Source of the DNA: Anaerolineales bacterium UBA2317
GTDB lineage: Bacteria > Chloroflexota > Anaerolineae > Anaerolineales > Villigracilaceae
Direction: 5' to 3'
Length of the DNA: 64,000 bases
Assembly (NCBI GenBank): GCA_002345215.1
Contig: DDVH01000052.1
Span: 3,685 to 67,684 of the forward strand
Under the pieces are notes generated by a model. That model was not told where the DNA came from and ran no database searches. It saw only the letters and a list, made by a program, of their open reading frames with translations. Position 1 is the stretch's first letter. Each line of letters opens with the position of its first letter. A program made the position numbers and the translations under genes. Positions 15,661 through 23,924 of the stretch are shown piece by piece.

Positions 15661-16820
15661 TTCAAAGCGCGCCTCACACTTCAGTGATACTTGATTCTGC
15701 TTCCTCAACAGATTCTATGATTGAACTTCGTTCGCTGGTCAAACGCTTCTCCAACGCGGCTGGGGAATTTACTGTATTAAAAGGAATAGACCTGACTATC
15801 AATCGCGGAGAATTTGTTTCTATCGTTGGTAAATCTGGTAGTGGAAAATCTACATTATTGAACATGATTACCGGCATTGACCATCCCACTGAAGGGCAAG
15901 TCATCGTCAATGGCACAGATATTTATGATGGAGTCAATGAAAGCACACGCTCGAAATGGCGCGGAAAAAACTTAGGCATTGTCTTTCAATTTTTTCAATT
16001 ACTTCCTATGCTCACATTACTTGAAAACGTCATGCTCCCAATGGATTATGTGAACATGTACGATTTTGATGAACGTCCGCAACGGGCGATGGAATTATTG
16101 AAATTAGTTGGTTTGGAAAAATTTGCAAATAAATTACCAGTTTTAGTTTCTACAGGTCAACAACAATTAGCGGCGATTGCGCGTGCTATGGCATGTGATC
16201 CTCCATTGTTAATCGCTGATGAACCGACGGGAAATTTAGATACAAAATCAGCCGATACGATTATCGGATTATTTGAGCATTTTGTTTCACAAGGCAAAAC
16301 GATTGTGATGGTGACACATGACCCATCCTTAACTTCTCGTACACATCGCAATATCATCATTTCTGATGGCGAATTGATTAATGAAACAATTTCACGCTCA
16401 CTGCCACAATTGAGACATCGTCACATGCTAGAGTTTACGAAACTTGCTCAAAATAAAATGTATCAACCACATGAGACCATACTCTCGCGTGATGAACATG
16501 TAGATTACTTCTTTATGATTCGCTACGGCGAAGTGGAGGTGGTGTTACAAGATAAAAAGAAAGAAACTGTCATTTCTAAATTAGGTAAAGATGAATTTTT
16601 TGGCGAGATGGAATTATTGCGCGGCGGTAAAGCGATTGCAAACGTGCGTGCAGGCAGTAAACCTGTGGAATTGGTTTTGCTTCCCCGAGCAGACTTTACC
16701 CGTGTGATGAACGAGTCTCCCATCACGGCAGAAGCGGTTAGTAAAATTGTTCAAAGAAGACTCGAAGCGCAAAAAATGATTGACCCAAGACAATCATCAA
16801 TCAAAAATCGTAAATCGTAA
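15657..16820 (+). CDS. ABC ATPase fused to a cyclic-nucleotide-binding-like domain
   Basis: 387 residues in two parts. Residues about 20-250 are a LolD-like ATPase with intact Walker A GKSGSGKST, Walker B LLIADEPTGNLDT and H-loop VTHD. Its signature reads VSTGQQQLAAIARA instead of SGGQ-QQR, so one of the two ATP sites in a dimer would be weakened. Residues about 265-375 form a Crp-like cNMP-binding fold: HETILSRDEHVDYFFMIRYG, then LGKDEFFGEMELLRGGKAIANVRA, in which the phosphate-binding cassette is partly kept (FGEMELL...RGG...A). Ligand binding is therefore uncertain. The last residues (RQSSIKNRKS) and stop are written by a heptad array. The fusion suggests export is gated by a second messenger or by a protein-protein contact. 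Confidence 0.88.
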   Translation: MIQSAPHTSVILDSASSTDSMIELRSLVKRFSNAAGEFTVLKGIDLTINRGEFVSIVGKSGSGKSTLLNMITGIDHPTEGQVIVNGTDIYDGVNESTRSKWRGKNLGIVFQFFQLLPMLTLLENVMLPMDYVNMYDFDERPQRAMELLKLVGLEKFANKLPVLVSTGQQQLAAIARAMACDPPLLIADEPTGNLDTKSADTIIGLFEHFVSQGKTIVMVTHDPSLTSRTHRNIIISDGELINETISRSLPQLRHRHMLEFTKLAQNKMYQPHETILSRDEHVDYFFMIRYGEVEVVLQDKKKETVISKLGKDEFFGEMELLRGGKAIANVRAGSKPVELVLLPRADFTRVMNESPITAEAVSKIVQRRLEAQKMIDPRQSSIKNRKS

Positions 16821-16825
16821 ATTGA
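16791..16825 (+). repeat. Five-unit heptad array across a stop codon
   Basis: Units CAATCAN (two), AAATCGT (two) and AAATTGA run without a break from inside the ATPase gene, through its TAA at 16818-16820, to one base before the next ATG at 16827. Confidence 0.85.
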
Positions 16826-16826
16826 A

Positions 16827-18719
16827 ATGTCTAATATCCGCAAACTCCCGCAAGTTTTATATATAGAAGACAGCGACGAATCTCGTTCGTTGGTGCGGCG
16901 TTTGTTGGCTGAAAAATATATCGTCTTAGAAGCATCGAATCCGTTAGATGGTTTGCAACTTGCAGAAGAGACACAACCGAATTTAATTTTGCTCGACCAT
17001 AATCTCCCACACATGACCGGTAGTGAAGCCGCGACACGTTTGAAACAAATGTTGCCAAACACACCGATTGTAATTGTCTCGGCGGATACTTCGCCTGGTG
17101 CAAGAGAACGTGCGCTTGCGGCTGGCGCGGTTGGTTTTATTTCTAAACCAATTGATGATGATTTTGAAACATTGGTTACAGATTATTTGAATGGCAAAGT
17201 TGAAAAATTGGCTCATGCCGAAAAATATTTGCAAGCCTATCAACAAGAATTGGTGGAACGGCTCGAAGGCAATATTCGCCAATTAACCAGTGCGCTTGAA
17301 AAAAATAAACATTTGCTTTCACAAAATGAAAGAATGTTTAGCATGTTAGACCGTCGTCATAAATTGTTACAAACTGCGGCGCGCGTCGGGCAAATGGTCA
17401 CGTCAATTTTGGATTTGAATGATTTGCTCAAGCATACCGTCAATATTATTTGTAGTGAATTTAATTTTTATTACTCGGGAATCTTTTTGTTATCTGATGA
17501 TAGACAATTTGCAGAACTTCGTGCAGGCTATGCACTGGCTGGGCGAAAAATGTTAGAAGCCAAATATCGTCTGCCAGTCGATGAACAATCTATGATTGGC
17601 AAATCTATTTTGACTCAGATTCCGCAAATTGCTTCGGATGCTGAACATGAGCAATCACGCTTCAAGAATCCGTTTTTGCCTGATACAAAATCTGAAATGG
17701 CTCTTCCCCTTATAGTGGATTCGGTTCCGCTTGGTGCATTGACAGTGCAGAGTAATCAAATCAATGCCTTTTCAGAAGATGATATTACGTCTTTGCAGGC
17801 TATGTCAGAACAGGTAGCGATTGCGATTAATAATGCGCAATTGATGAAGAAACTTGAATCTGCAAACTCAGAATTATTGCGCACGAAAACATACGAAGCG
17901 ATTGCAACTGCTACAGGTGAAGCCATTCATTGGGTGGGTAACAAAGCCGCACCGATTCCCGGTAGTATCAACCGTGTAAGAGAAGATATTAAATATTTAT
18001 TGGCTTTGTTTGCCAGCATGGATGAATCAGGCTTGGAAAATGAATCACTGAAAGAAGCGGTTCGCAACGTCAGAGAAGAGGCGCAAAATCAAGGCTTGGA
18101 TTTGAAATCTATCTTGGAAGAAATGTCTGAATTGAAATCAAATCGTTTGCAGGCTTTGCTTAGTGTTGAATCGTTGATGGAGGATTTAACAATTGCGGAA
18201 AATAGTGCCAATACAATTTTAGAAATCAAAGAAGGTTTGATTGGACCCGCACGCCAACGCAGTGATGCAAGTATTTCGTTAGAAATGATGATTACAACTA
18301 CGGTTGAAAATATGGGCTTGCCTGATGGTGCAGTGGAAATGGGTTGGGAAAAAGATTTGCCATTGGTGCATGGTGATGTACGCCAATTGGAACAAGTGTT
18401 TAATAATTTAATAAAGAACGCTTGGGAAGCGTTAACGAATGCAAATGTGACGAATCCGAAAATTACCATTGCGGGTTGTCGTGATAATGACCCATATTAT
18501 GTTTTGGTGATTGTGAAAGATAATGGACCTGGCATTCCAAAAGAAATTCAAGAAAAAATTTGGGTTTCATTTTTTACGACAAAAGGCGGCAAAGGTGGAA
18601 CAGGTTTGGGGCTTTCGGCTGTGATGCAAATTGTGAATCAACATGGCGGAAAGATTTGGTTAGAAAGTGAAAATGGTAACGGTGCAACTTTTTATGTGAG
18701 GTTGCCGATTGAAAGGTAG
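16827..18719 (+). CDS. Histidine kinase with N-terminal receiver and GAF domain
   Basis: 630-residue cytoplasmic signalling protein. Order: receiver domain (1-125) with acid pocket E14/D15, phosphoacceptor D57 in LILLDHNLP and Lys in FISKPID; coiled linker; GAF domain (about 190-345) with SEMALPLIVDSVPLGALTVQS; a phosphoacceptor helix with H368 in GEAIHWVGNKAAPI, an H-x3-N box unlike the usual SHELRTP; and an HATPase_c domain with N-box FNNLIKNAWEAL, DNGPGIP, and G2 box GGKGGTGLGLSAV. No membrane segment is seen, so it senses an intracellular cue or another protein. It lies between the ATPase and permease genes, suggesting control of that exporter or readout of its state. Confidence 0.88.
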   Translation: MSNIRKLPQVLYIEDSDESRSLVRRLLAEKYIVLEASNPLDGLQLAEETQPNLILLDHNLPHMTGSEAATRLKQMLPNTPIVIVSADTSPGARERALAAGAVGFISKPIDDDFETLVTDYLNGKVEKLAHAEKYLQAYQQELVERLEGNIRQLTSALEKNKHLLSQNERMFSMLDRRHKLLQTAARVGQMVTSILDLNDLLKHTVNIICSEFNFYYSGIFLLSDDRQFAELRAGYALAGRKMLEAKYRLPVDEQSMIGKSILTQIPQIASDAEHEQSRFKNPFLPDTKSEMALPLIVDSVPLGALTVQSNQINAFSEDDITSLQAMSEQVAIAINNAQLMKKLESANSELLRTKTYEAIATATGEAIHWVGNKAAPIPGSINRVREDIKYLLALFASMDESGLENESLKEAVRNVREEAQNQGLDLKSILEEMSELKSNRLQALLSVESLMEDLTIAENSANTILEIKEGLIGPARQRSDASISLEMMITTTVENMGLPDGAVEMGWEKDLPLVHGDVRQLEQVFNNLIKNAWEALTNANVTNPKITIAGCRDNDPYYVLVIVKDNGPGIPKEIQEKIWVSFFTTKGGKGGTGLGLSAVMQIVNQHGGKIWLESENGNGATFYVRLPIER

Positions 18720-18777
18720 GGGCGACCCTCTCAAAGAAATTAAGTTAACTTCATTAAACCTGACGGGTCGCCCTTAC
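18716..18777. repeat. GTAGGGGCGACCC inverted repeat
   Basis: GTAGGGGCGACCC (18716-18728) faces GGGTCGCCCTTAC (18765-18777). The left arm contains the TAG stop of the kinase gene. Confidence 0.8.
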
Positions 18778-18799
18778 GGTTTGATATATAGGAGAAATT

Positions 18800-19183
18800 A
18801 TGATAACAGTTTTATTAGTAGATGACGAAAAATTAATTCAACGCAGTTTAGAAAAAACTTTATTGCGAGCAGGCTTTGATGTATTCACTGCTTCCGATTG
18901 CACAACAGGCAAAGAAGTTTTTTCACGCAATGCCAACTCGATTGATATTGCCGTTTTGGATTTGAACATGCCAGGCTTTGATGGCAACCCCAAAAATGAT
19001 GCAGGTTTTGATTTGCTAGATGAATTGAAAAAACAAAAATCAAATTTACCTGTGATTATTTTGACGGCATACGATGAAGTCAGCAAAGCCAAAGATGCTG
19101 TTTCAAAAGGTGCCAATGCTTTCTTTGTTAAAGGAAGAGAGCAAGGCTTGGTGGAATTGGTGCAGAAGATTCTTGGAAAGTAG
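18800..19183 (+). CDS. Single-domain response regulator (CheY-like)
   Basis: 127 residues, only a receiver domain: acidic pocket D8/D9, phosphoacceptor D54 in IAVLDLNMPGFDG, Thr in IILTAYDE, and Lys in NAFFVKGRE (VKG replaces the usual KP). A short NPKNDAG insertion follows the Asp loop. Without an output domain it probably relays phosphate between the two kinases flanking it or binds a target protein such as the ATPase. AGGAG precedes the ATG. Confidence 0.9.
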   Translation: MITVLLVDDEKLIQRSLEKTLLRAGFDVFTASDCTTGKEVFSRNANSIDIAVLDLNMPGFDGNPKNDAGFDLLDELKKQKSNLPVIILTAYDEVSKAKDAVSKGANAFFVKGREQGLVELVQKILGK

Positions 19184-19238
19184 TAATTGGTAATTAGTAA
19201 ATTAAATCCCTTTGTGTACCTTTGTGGCACTTTGTGGT
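19182..19238. repeat. Heptad array plus half CCTTTGTG element
   Basis: AGTAATT, GGTAATT and AGTAAAT (19182-19202) start inside the TAG stop of the response-regulator gene. They are followed by three CTTTGTG words spaced ten bases apart (19208-19238), which look like one arm of the CCACAAAG family. Confidence 0.7.
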
Positions 19239-19261
19239 AAAAAAACGAAAGTGAGGAAAAA

Positions 19262-21319
19262 ATGTCATCTTCAATTGAAAGACATGCAAAACTATTAAAA
19301 GCCGCGGCGAGTGCGGCACGTAGCATCACAACAATTCTTGATTCGTATGAATTGTTCCAACGCACTGTAGATATTATCTGCGATGAATTTGGTTTTTATT
19401 ATGCAGGCGTATTTTTAGTCGAGGGCGATTACGCAATTCTCAAAGCAGGTCGAGGCGAAGCAGGTCGTGCCATGTTGCGAGAGGGTCATAAACTTGCCAT
19501 CGGTGGCAACTCTATGATTGGTGCAAGCATCGCCAATAAAAAAGGTCGCATCGCATTGGATGTCGGTGCAGAAGCTGTCTTTTTTGAAAATCCGCATTTG
19601 CCAAAAACTCGTTCTGAGATGGCGCTTCCGTTAATCATCAATGATGAAGCGATTGGTGCACTCACAGTTCAGTCTACTGAAGAAGCCGCGTTCCATGAAG
19701 AAGATATTGATGCATTACAAACCATGGCTGATCAATTAGCCGTTGCGATTCAAAATGCAAAATTACATAGATTAGAAGAACGCCGTTCAAGATTATTGAA
19801 AGCCGCCAATCGGGTTGGAAAAGAAACCGCCTCGCTTCTTGACCTTGATACATTACTGCCACAAACCGTCAACATTATCTGCGAAGCATACGGATTGTAT
19901 TACGCAGGCGTGTTCCTGATTGAAAATGATTATGCTGTTTTACGTGCAGGCTATGGAAAAGCAGGTAAAGCCATGCTGGCTGAAGGTCATAAGTTATTAA
20001 TCGGCGGCGACTCGATGATTGGTCAATCTATTTCATTGGGTGAAGCGCGCATCGCGCTGGATGTTGGTGAAGAAAGAAAGCATTTCAAAAATCCGCACTT
20101 GCCACATACTCGCTCCGAAATGGCATTGCCGATTATTTATGGAAATAAACCTTTAGGCGCAGTCACCATTCAAAGTTCGGAAGAAAATGCGTTTAGCGAA
20201 GATGACATTACGACATTAATCACAATGGCAGAACATCTAGCCGTTGCGATCAACAACGCGTATTTACTTGAAGAACTTAAAGAAGCACACAACGAAATTT
20301 TACGAAACAAAGTATTTGAAGCACTCACAACTGCCTCCACCGAAGCGATTCATTGGATTGGAAATAAAACTTTACCAATTTCATTGACGATCGCGCGATT
20401 AAAAGAAGAAATTGCCGAAGGCAAAGTGGATACAGAATCTTTGAAAGAAGATTTAGATATGATTGCCGAAAGCGCGGCACAGATTATCCAAGTTAAAGAG
20501 CAATTGATTGGGGCTGTGCGTGAAATGAAACCACGTTCTATTTTATTGGCAGATGTTTTACAAACTGCCGTATATCAACGTGGCATTGATGAAAACACCT
20601 TGAAAGTTCAAATTGACCCAGCCGCGGCGTATGTAATTGCAGATAGCACACAACTCACTCGTGCTGTTGGAAATATTTTGCAAAACGCGGTTGAGGCTGG
20701 AGCAAAATCTATCAAAATCACATCACGTCTCACTGAAGAAAGAGGTGTACTCGAAATTGATGTCGAGGATGATGGCGCAGGCATGAGTGATGAAACGATG
20801 CGAAAAGCATGGTCACCATTTTTCAGCACACGCGGAGTCTCACATCATGGTTTAGGTTTGCCTGCTACCATGCATGTCGTTTCGCAATCACAAGGGCGGA
20901 TTGCGTTGGTCAGTGAAGAAGGCAAAGGCACAACGGTTGCGATGTTTATGCCAAAAGGTTTTGCAGTAGATGGAAGTGTTGAATCTGAGTCGGTCAAAAA
21001 TATTTTGTTGATTGATGATAATGATGATTGGGCAAATCTTTTGTCTCGTTTACTGAAAAATACAAAAATTAAATTAACACAAACGGCTGATTTGAAAAAG
21101 ATTCCATCTGCCGATATTATTTTTGTAGATGAAAACATCGCTTCTGTTTCTTTGAAAGAAGTATTATCTGCACTTGCAAAAGCAGATGTGTTATTGAAGA
21201 CAGTTGTTTTAACTTCTGCGATTAATCCTGAGCGTGTGACGCAATATCTGCGTGATGGCGTGAAAGATGTAAGTGTTAAACCGTATTCGGCGAATGAAGT
21301 AAGTGAGTTATTAAAGTAA
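19262..21319 (+). CDS. Double-GAF histidine kinase with C-terminal receiver-like domain
   Basis: 685 residues. Two GAF domains (about 10-175 and 180-345) are close copies: both contain FGFYYAGVFL or YGLYYAGVFL, a GGxSMIGxSI segment, ARIALDVG-like strands, NPHLP-TRSEMALP and VTIQSSEE-type ends. The GAF of the upstream kinase shares the same words, so one domain has been copied three times. Next come the phosphoacceptor helix with H364 in EAIHWIGNKTLPIS, the HATPase domain (NILQNAVEAG, DDGAGM, HHGLGLPAT), and a receiver-like domain (about 575-685) with LLIDDNDD, D623 in IIFVDEN, and Lys in SVKPYS. The stop overlaps the permease ATG by one base. Confidence 0.87.
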   Translation: MSSSIERHAKLLKAAASAARSITTILDSYELFQRTVDIICDEFGFYYAGVFLVEGDYAILKAGRGEAGRAMLREGHKLAIGGNSMIGASIANKKGRIALDVGAEAVFFENPHLPKTRSEMALPLIINDEAIGALTVQSTEEAAFHEEDIDALQTMADQLAVAIQNAKLHRLEERRSRLLKAANRVGKETASLLDLDTLLPQTVNIICEAYGLYYAGVFLIENDYAVLRAGYGKAGKAMLAEGHKLLIGGDSMIGQSISLGEARIALDVGEERKHFKNPHLPHTRSEMALPIIYGNKPLGAVTIQSSEENAFSEDDITTLITMAEHLAVAINNAYLLEELKEAHNEILRNKVFEALTTASTEAIHWIGNKTLPISLTIARLKEEIAEGKVDTESLKEDLDMIAESAAQIIQVKEQLIGAVREMKPRSILLADVLQTAVYQRGIDENTLKVQIDPAAAYVIADSTQLTRAVGNILQNAVEAGAKSIKITSRLTEERGVLEIDVEDDGAGMSDETMRKAWSPFFSTRGVSHHGLGLPATMHVVSQSQGRIALVSEEGKGTTVAMFMPKGFAVDGSVESESVKNILLIDDNDDWANLLSRLLKNTKIKLTQTADLKKIPSADIIFVDENIASVSLKEVLSALAKADVLLKTVVLTSAINPERVTQYLRDGVKDVSVKPYSANEVSELLK

Positions 21320-23751
21320 TGCGACCTCGTTGGCGAAAAGTTTTTCACGATTTGTGGGATAACAAAGCTCGTACTTTGTTAGTTGTATTTTCTATTGCAG
21401 TGGGCGTGTTTTCTATCGGTGTAATTTCAGGCGCGTATGAAATCATATCCAATGATATGGGAATTTCGTATGCGGCGAATAACCCTGCCAATGTTGAACT
21501 TCGTATGTCAAATTTTGACGAAAATATTCGGTCATCTATTCGCAATGCAAATGGTGTGAAAGAAGTTGAAGTGCGGCGGGTGGTCAACTTCCGTGTGAAA
21601 AAGGAAGGGACTGAAAAATGGATTTCGATTGACCTTGTGGCATTTGAAAGTTTCAGAGAGAACAAAGTCAATTTGCTGGTACCAGTTTCAGGTCAGCTTG
21701 AAGCGGGCGAAGATGAAATCTTATTAGAAGAAGACATCCTCGAAGATATTGAAATCGCAGAGGGTGACTATCTCGTTTTTGAATTGCCCGATGGTTCCAC
21801 AAAATCTTTGCAAGTGGTTGGTTTTGTAAAAGATGCTTCTACAGGAGCGGGAGATTTTCTTGCCGCGCCGTTTGCATTTACAGTGATGGAAACAATGCAA
21901 ACGTTGCGTCAACCTGAAACATTTAATCGCGCCTTTGTAACAGTCACTGGAGACCAGAACGATATCAATTACATTCGCGATGTTGGTTCTGACTTAAAAA
22001 CAAAACTTGAAAAAAGTAATCTTACGGTTTTTCGTACCCGTTTTTCTGAAACCAATAAACATCCATTGGCTGATGTGATTAACGCTGTGCTTGGAATTTT
22101 GATGGCATTGGGTATCTTAATTGTTTTGTTATCAAGTTCATTAATTGCCAATACGTTAAGTGCTTTGTTAACTCAACATTATCGCCATATTGGTGTTATC
22201 AAATTAATCGGTGGCAGAAATAATCAAGTCTTAATTATGTACCTGGCTTTAATAATTGCATTTGCAGTATTGGCTTTGTTGATTGCAGTTCCAACCGGTG
22301 GGCAGGGCGCGTATCAATTGGCTTTGTTTATGGCAGACCAATTAAACTTTGGTTTGCTTGGTTATCGCATTGTGCCAATGGCTTTTACGATTCAAATTTT
22401 AGTTGGGCTTCTCGTCCCTTTAATTGCTGGGCTTGCGCCAGTATTAAATGGCTCAAAGATAACTGTCTTGCGTGCGTTGAGTAATGACTTGACTGGTGAT
22501 GAAAGCAAACCACAAACGGCAGGAGAAGCACGCGTCTCTTGGCTAGACTGGGCACTGGTTCGGCTTACCCGCATCTTGGCATCTCGGGGAATCCAAATGC
22601 CGCGCCCGTTTATTATTTCTTTAAGAAATACATTTCGCAGGCGTAGTCGTTTACTTTTAACATTATTTACCTTGACCATGGGCGGTGCAATTTTTATTGC
22701 AGTGTTCAATGTGCGCGTCAGTTTGAATACGTATGTGGATGATATTGGTAGTTACTTCCGTGCTGATGTGACAGTAGATTTTGATGAGGCTTATCGCATC
22801 AGTGAAATTACACAATATGCAATGCAAATAGATGGTGTGCAACATGTAGAAGGCTGGCAATTTATGGCGGCTGAATTGTTATATCCTGATGGAACGCCAG
22901 CAGAGAATATCAATTTACTTGCACCACCTGCTGAAACTGAATTGGTCAATCCAATTTTGGCTTCGGGTCGGTGGTTGCGTGCAGATGATGTTCGTAAACT
23001 TGTCATCAGTGAAGCTGTTGTAAATTACATTCCAAATTTAAAAGTGGGTGATACTTTAAATTTAAAAATAAATGGCAGTGAAGAAATTTGGGAAGTGGTT
23101 GGCATCTTCAAGTTTGTTGGGCGTGAAGGCATTTTGGCTTACACCCCCTTTGAATATGCAGCACAAGCCAACAACCTCGCCAATCGTTCATTTTCATTTC
23201 GTGTGGTCACAGATAAACATGATAGGGCATCTCAAGATGTCGTTGCAGAGCAATTAGATGATTTCTTCCGTGCCAACGGATTCAAAATTCGAGAAGCCGA
23301 ATCAGGCTTGTCCTCACTTGATACTGTTACCGAAAGCATTGACATCCTTGTAGTTTTTCTCTTAATCATGGCAATTCTGACAGCCGTTGTAGGTGCTATG
23401 GGATTAACTGGCACAATGGGTATGAACGTTTTAGAACGGACGCGTGAAATTGGAATCATGCGTGCCATCGGAGCCGATGACCGTGCCATCATGCGAACTG
23501 TGATTGGTGAAGGTTTTGTGATTGGAATGCTCTCATTTGTGTTGGCGATTATTTTTTCCATTCCAATCTCTTATGGGCTTTCATATATTCTCGCTGTAAC
23601 AGTTTTTGAATCACCTATCACAGTAGTCTTTACATATCTTGGCTATGCCATTTGGCTTGGATTAATCATTTTATTGTCTGTACTTGGTTCTGTGTTACCT
23701 GCCCGTAACGCTGCCAGATTAACCATCCGTGAAGTGTTGGCGTATGAATAG
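21319..23751 (+). CDS. ABC transporter permease with two FtsX domains
   Basis: 810-residue inner-membrane permease of the MacB/LolCE superfamily in duplicated form. It has an N-terminal membrane segment (WDNKARTLLVVFSIAVGVFSIGV), an extracytoplasmic MacB-PCD domain (about 50-240), an FtsX four-helix module (about 250-390), then a second anchor (RRRSRLLLTLFTLTMGGAIFIAV near 435), a second periplasmic domain and a final FtsX module (RTREIGIMRAIGADDRAIMRTVIGEGF to LPARNAARLTIREVLAYE). Such systems use ATP to drive extracytoplasmic movement of lipoproteins, lipids or small molecules. The two upstream ATPases are the natural partners. The start overlaps the preceding kinase stop (TAATG). Confidence 0.9.
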   Translation: MRPRWRKVFHDLWDNKARTLLVVFSIAVGVFSIGVISGAYEIISNDMGISYAANNPANVELRMSNFDENIRSSIRNANGVKEVEVRRVVNFRVKKEGTEKWISIDLVAFESFRENKVNLLVPVSGQLEAGEDEILLEEDILEDIEIAEGDYLVFELPDGSTKSLQVVGFVKDASTGAGDFLAAPFAFTVMETMQTLRQPETFNRAFVTVTGDQNDINYIRDVGSDLKTKLEKSNLTVFRTRFSETNKHPLADVINAVLGILMALGILIVLLSSSLIANTLSALLTQHYRHIGVIKLIGGRNNQVLIMYLALIIAFAVLALLIAVPTGGQGAYQLALFMADQLNFGLLGYRIVPMAFTIQILVGLLVPLIAGLAPVLNGSKITVLRALSNDLTGDESKPQTAGEARVSWLDWALVRLTRILASRGIQMPRPFIISLRNTFRRRSRLLLTLFTLTMGGAIFIAVFNVRVSLNTYVDDIGSYFRADVTVDFDEAYRISEITQYAMQIDGVQHVEGWQFMAAELLYPDGTPAENINLLAPPAETELVNPILASGRWLRADDVRKLVISEAVVNYIPNLKVGDTLNLKINGSEEIWEVVGIFKFVGREGILAYTPFEYAAQANNLANRSFSFRVVTDKHDRASQDVVAEQLDDFFRANGFKIREAESGLSSLDTVTESIDILVVFLLIMAILTAVVGAMGLTGTMGMNVLERTREIGIMRAIGADDRAIMRTVIGEGFVIGMLSFVLAIIFSIPISYGLSYILAVTVFESPITVVFTYLGYAIWLGLIILLSVLGSVLPARNAARLTIREVLAYE

Positions 23752-23760
23752 GAAAACGGT

Positions 23761-23901
23761 GGTCGAGTAGGCGGCGGGTCTCGATACATCTCTGCGAGAT
23801 TACTCTACCATCGCCGCCGTATCGAGACCACAAATTGTTTATAAAAATAAAAGTATGTGGTCTCGATATGCCGTGAAGAGCAAGTGCACGGCTACTCGAC
23901 C
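23761..23901. repeat. Nested GGTCTCGATA / CTACTCGACC palindromes
   Basis: The outer pair GGTCGAGTAG (23761-23770) and TATCGAGACC (23820-23829), extended by GGCGGCG/CGCCGCC, encloses a reversed smaller copy (GGTCTCGATA at 23777, TTACTCTACC at 23800). A third copy spans 23859-23901 with an inner GCCGTG/CACGGC stem. All lie in the 173-base gap before the adaptor gene. Confidence 0.85.
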
Positions 23902-23924
23902 ACCATTATTACAAAGGAATAAAT

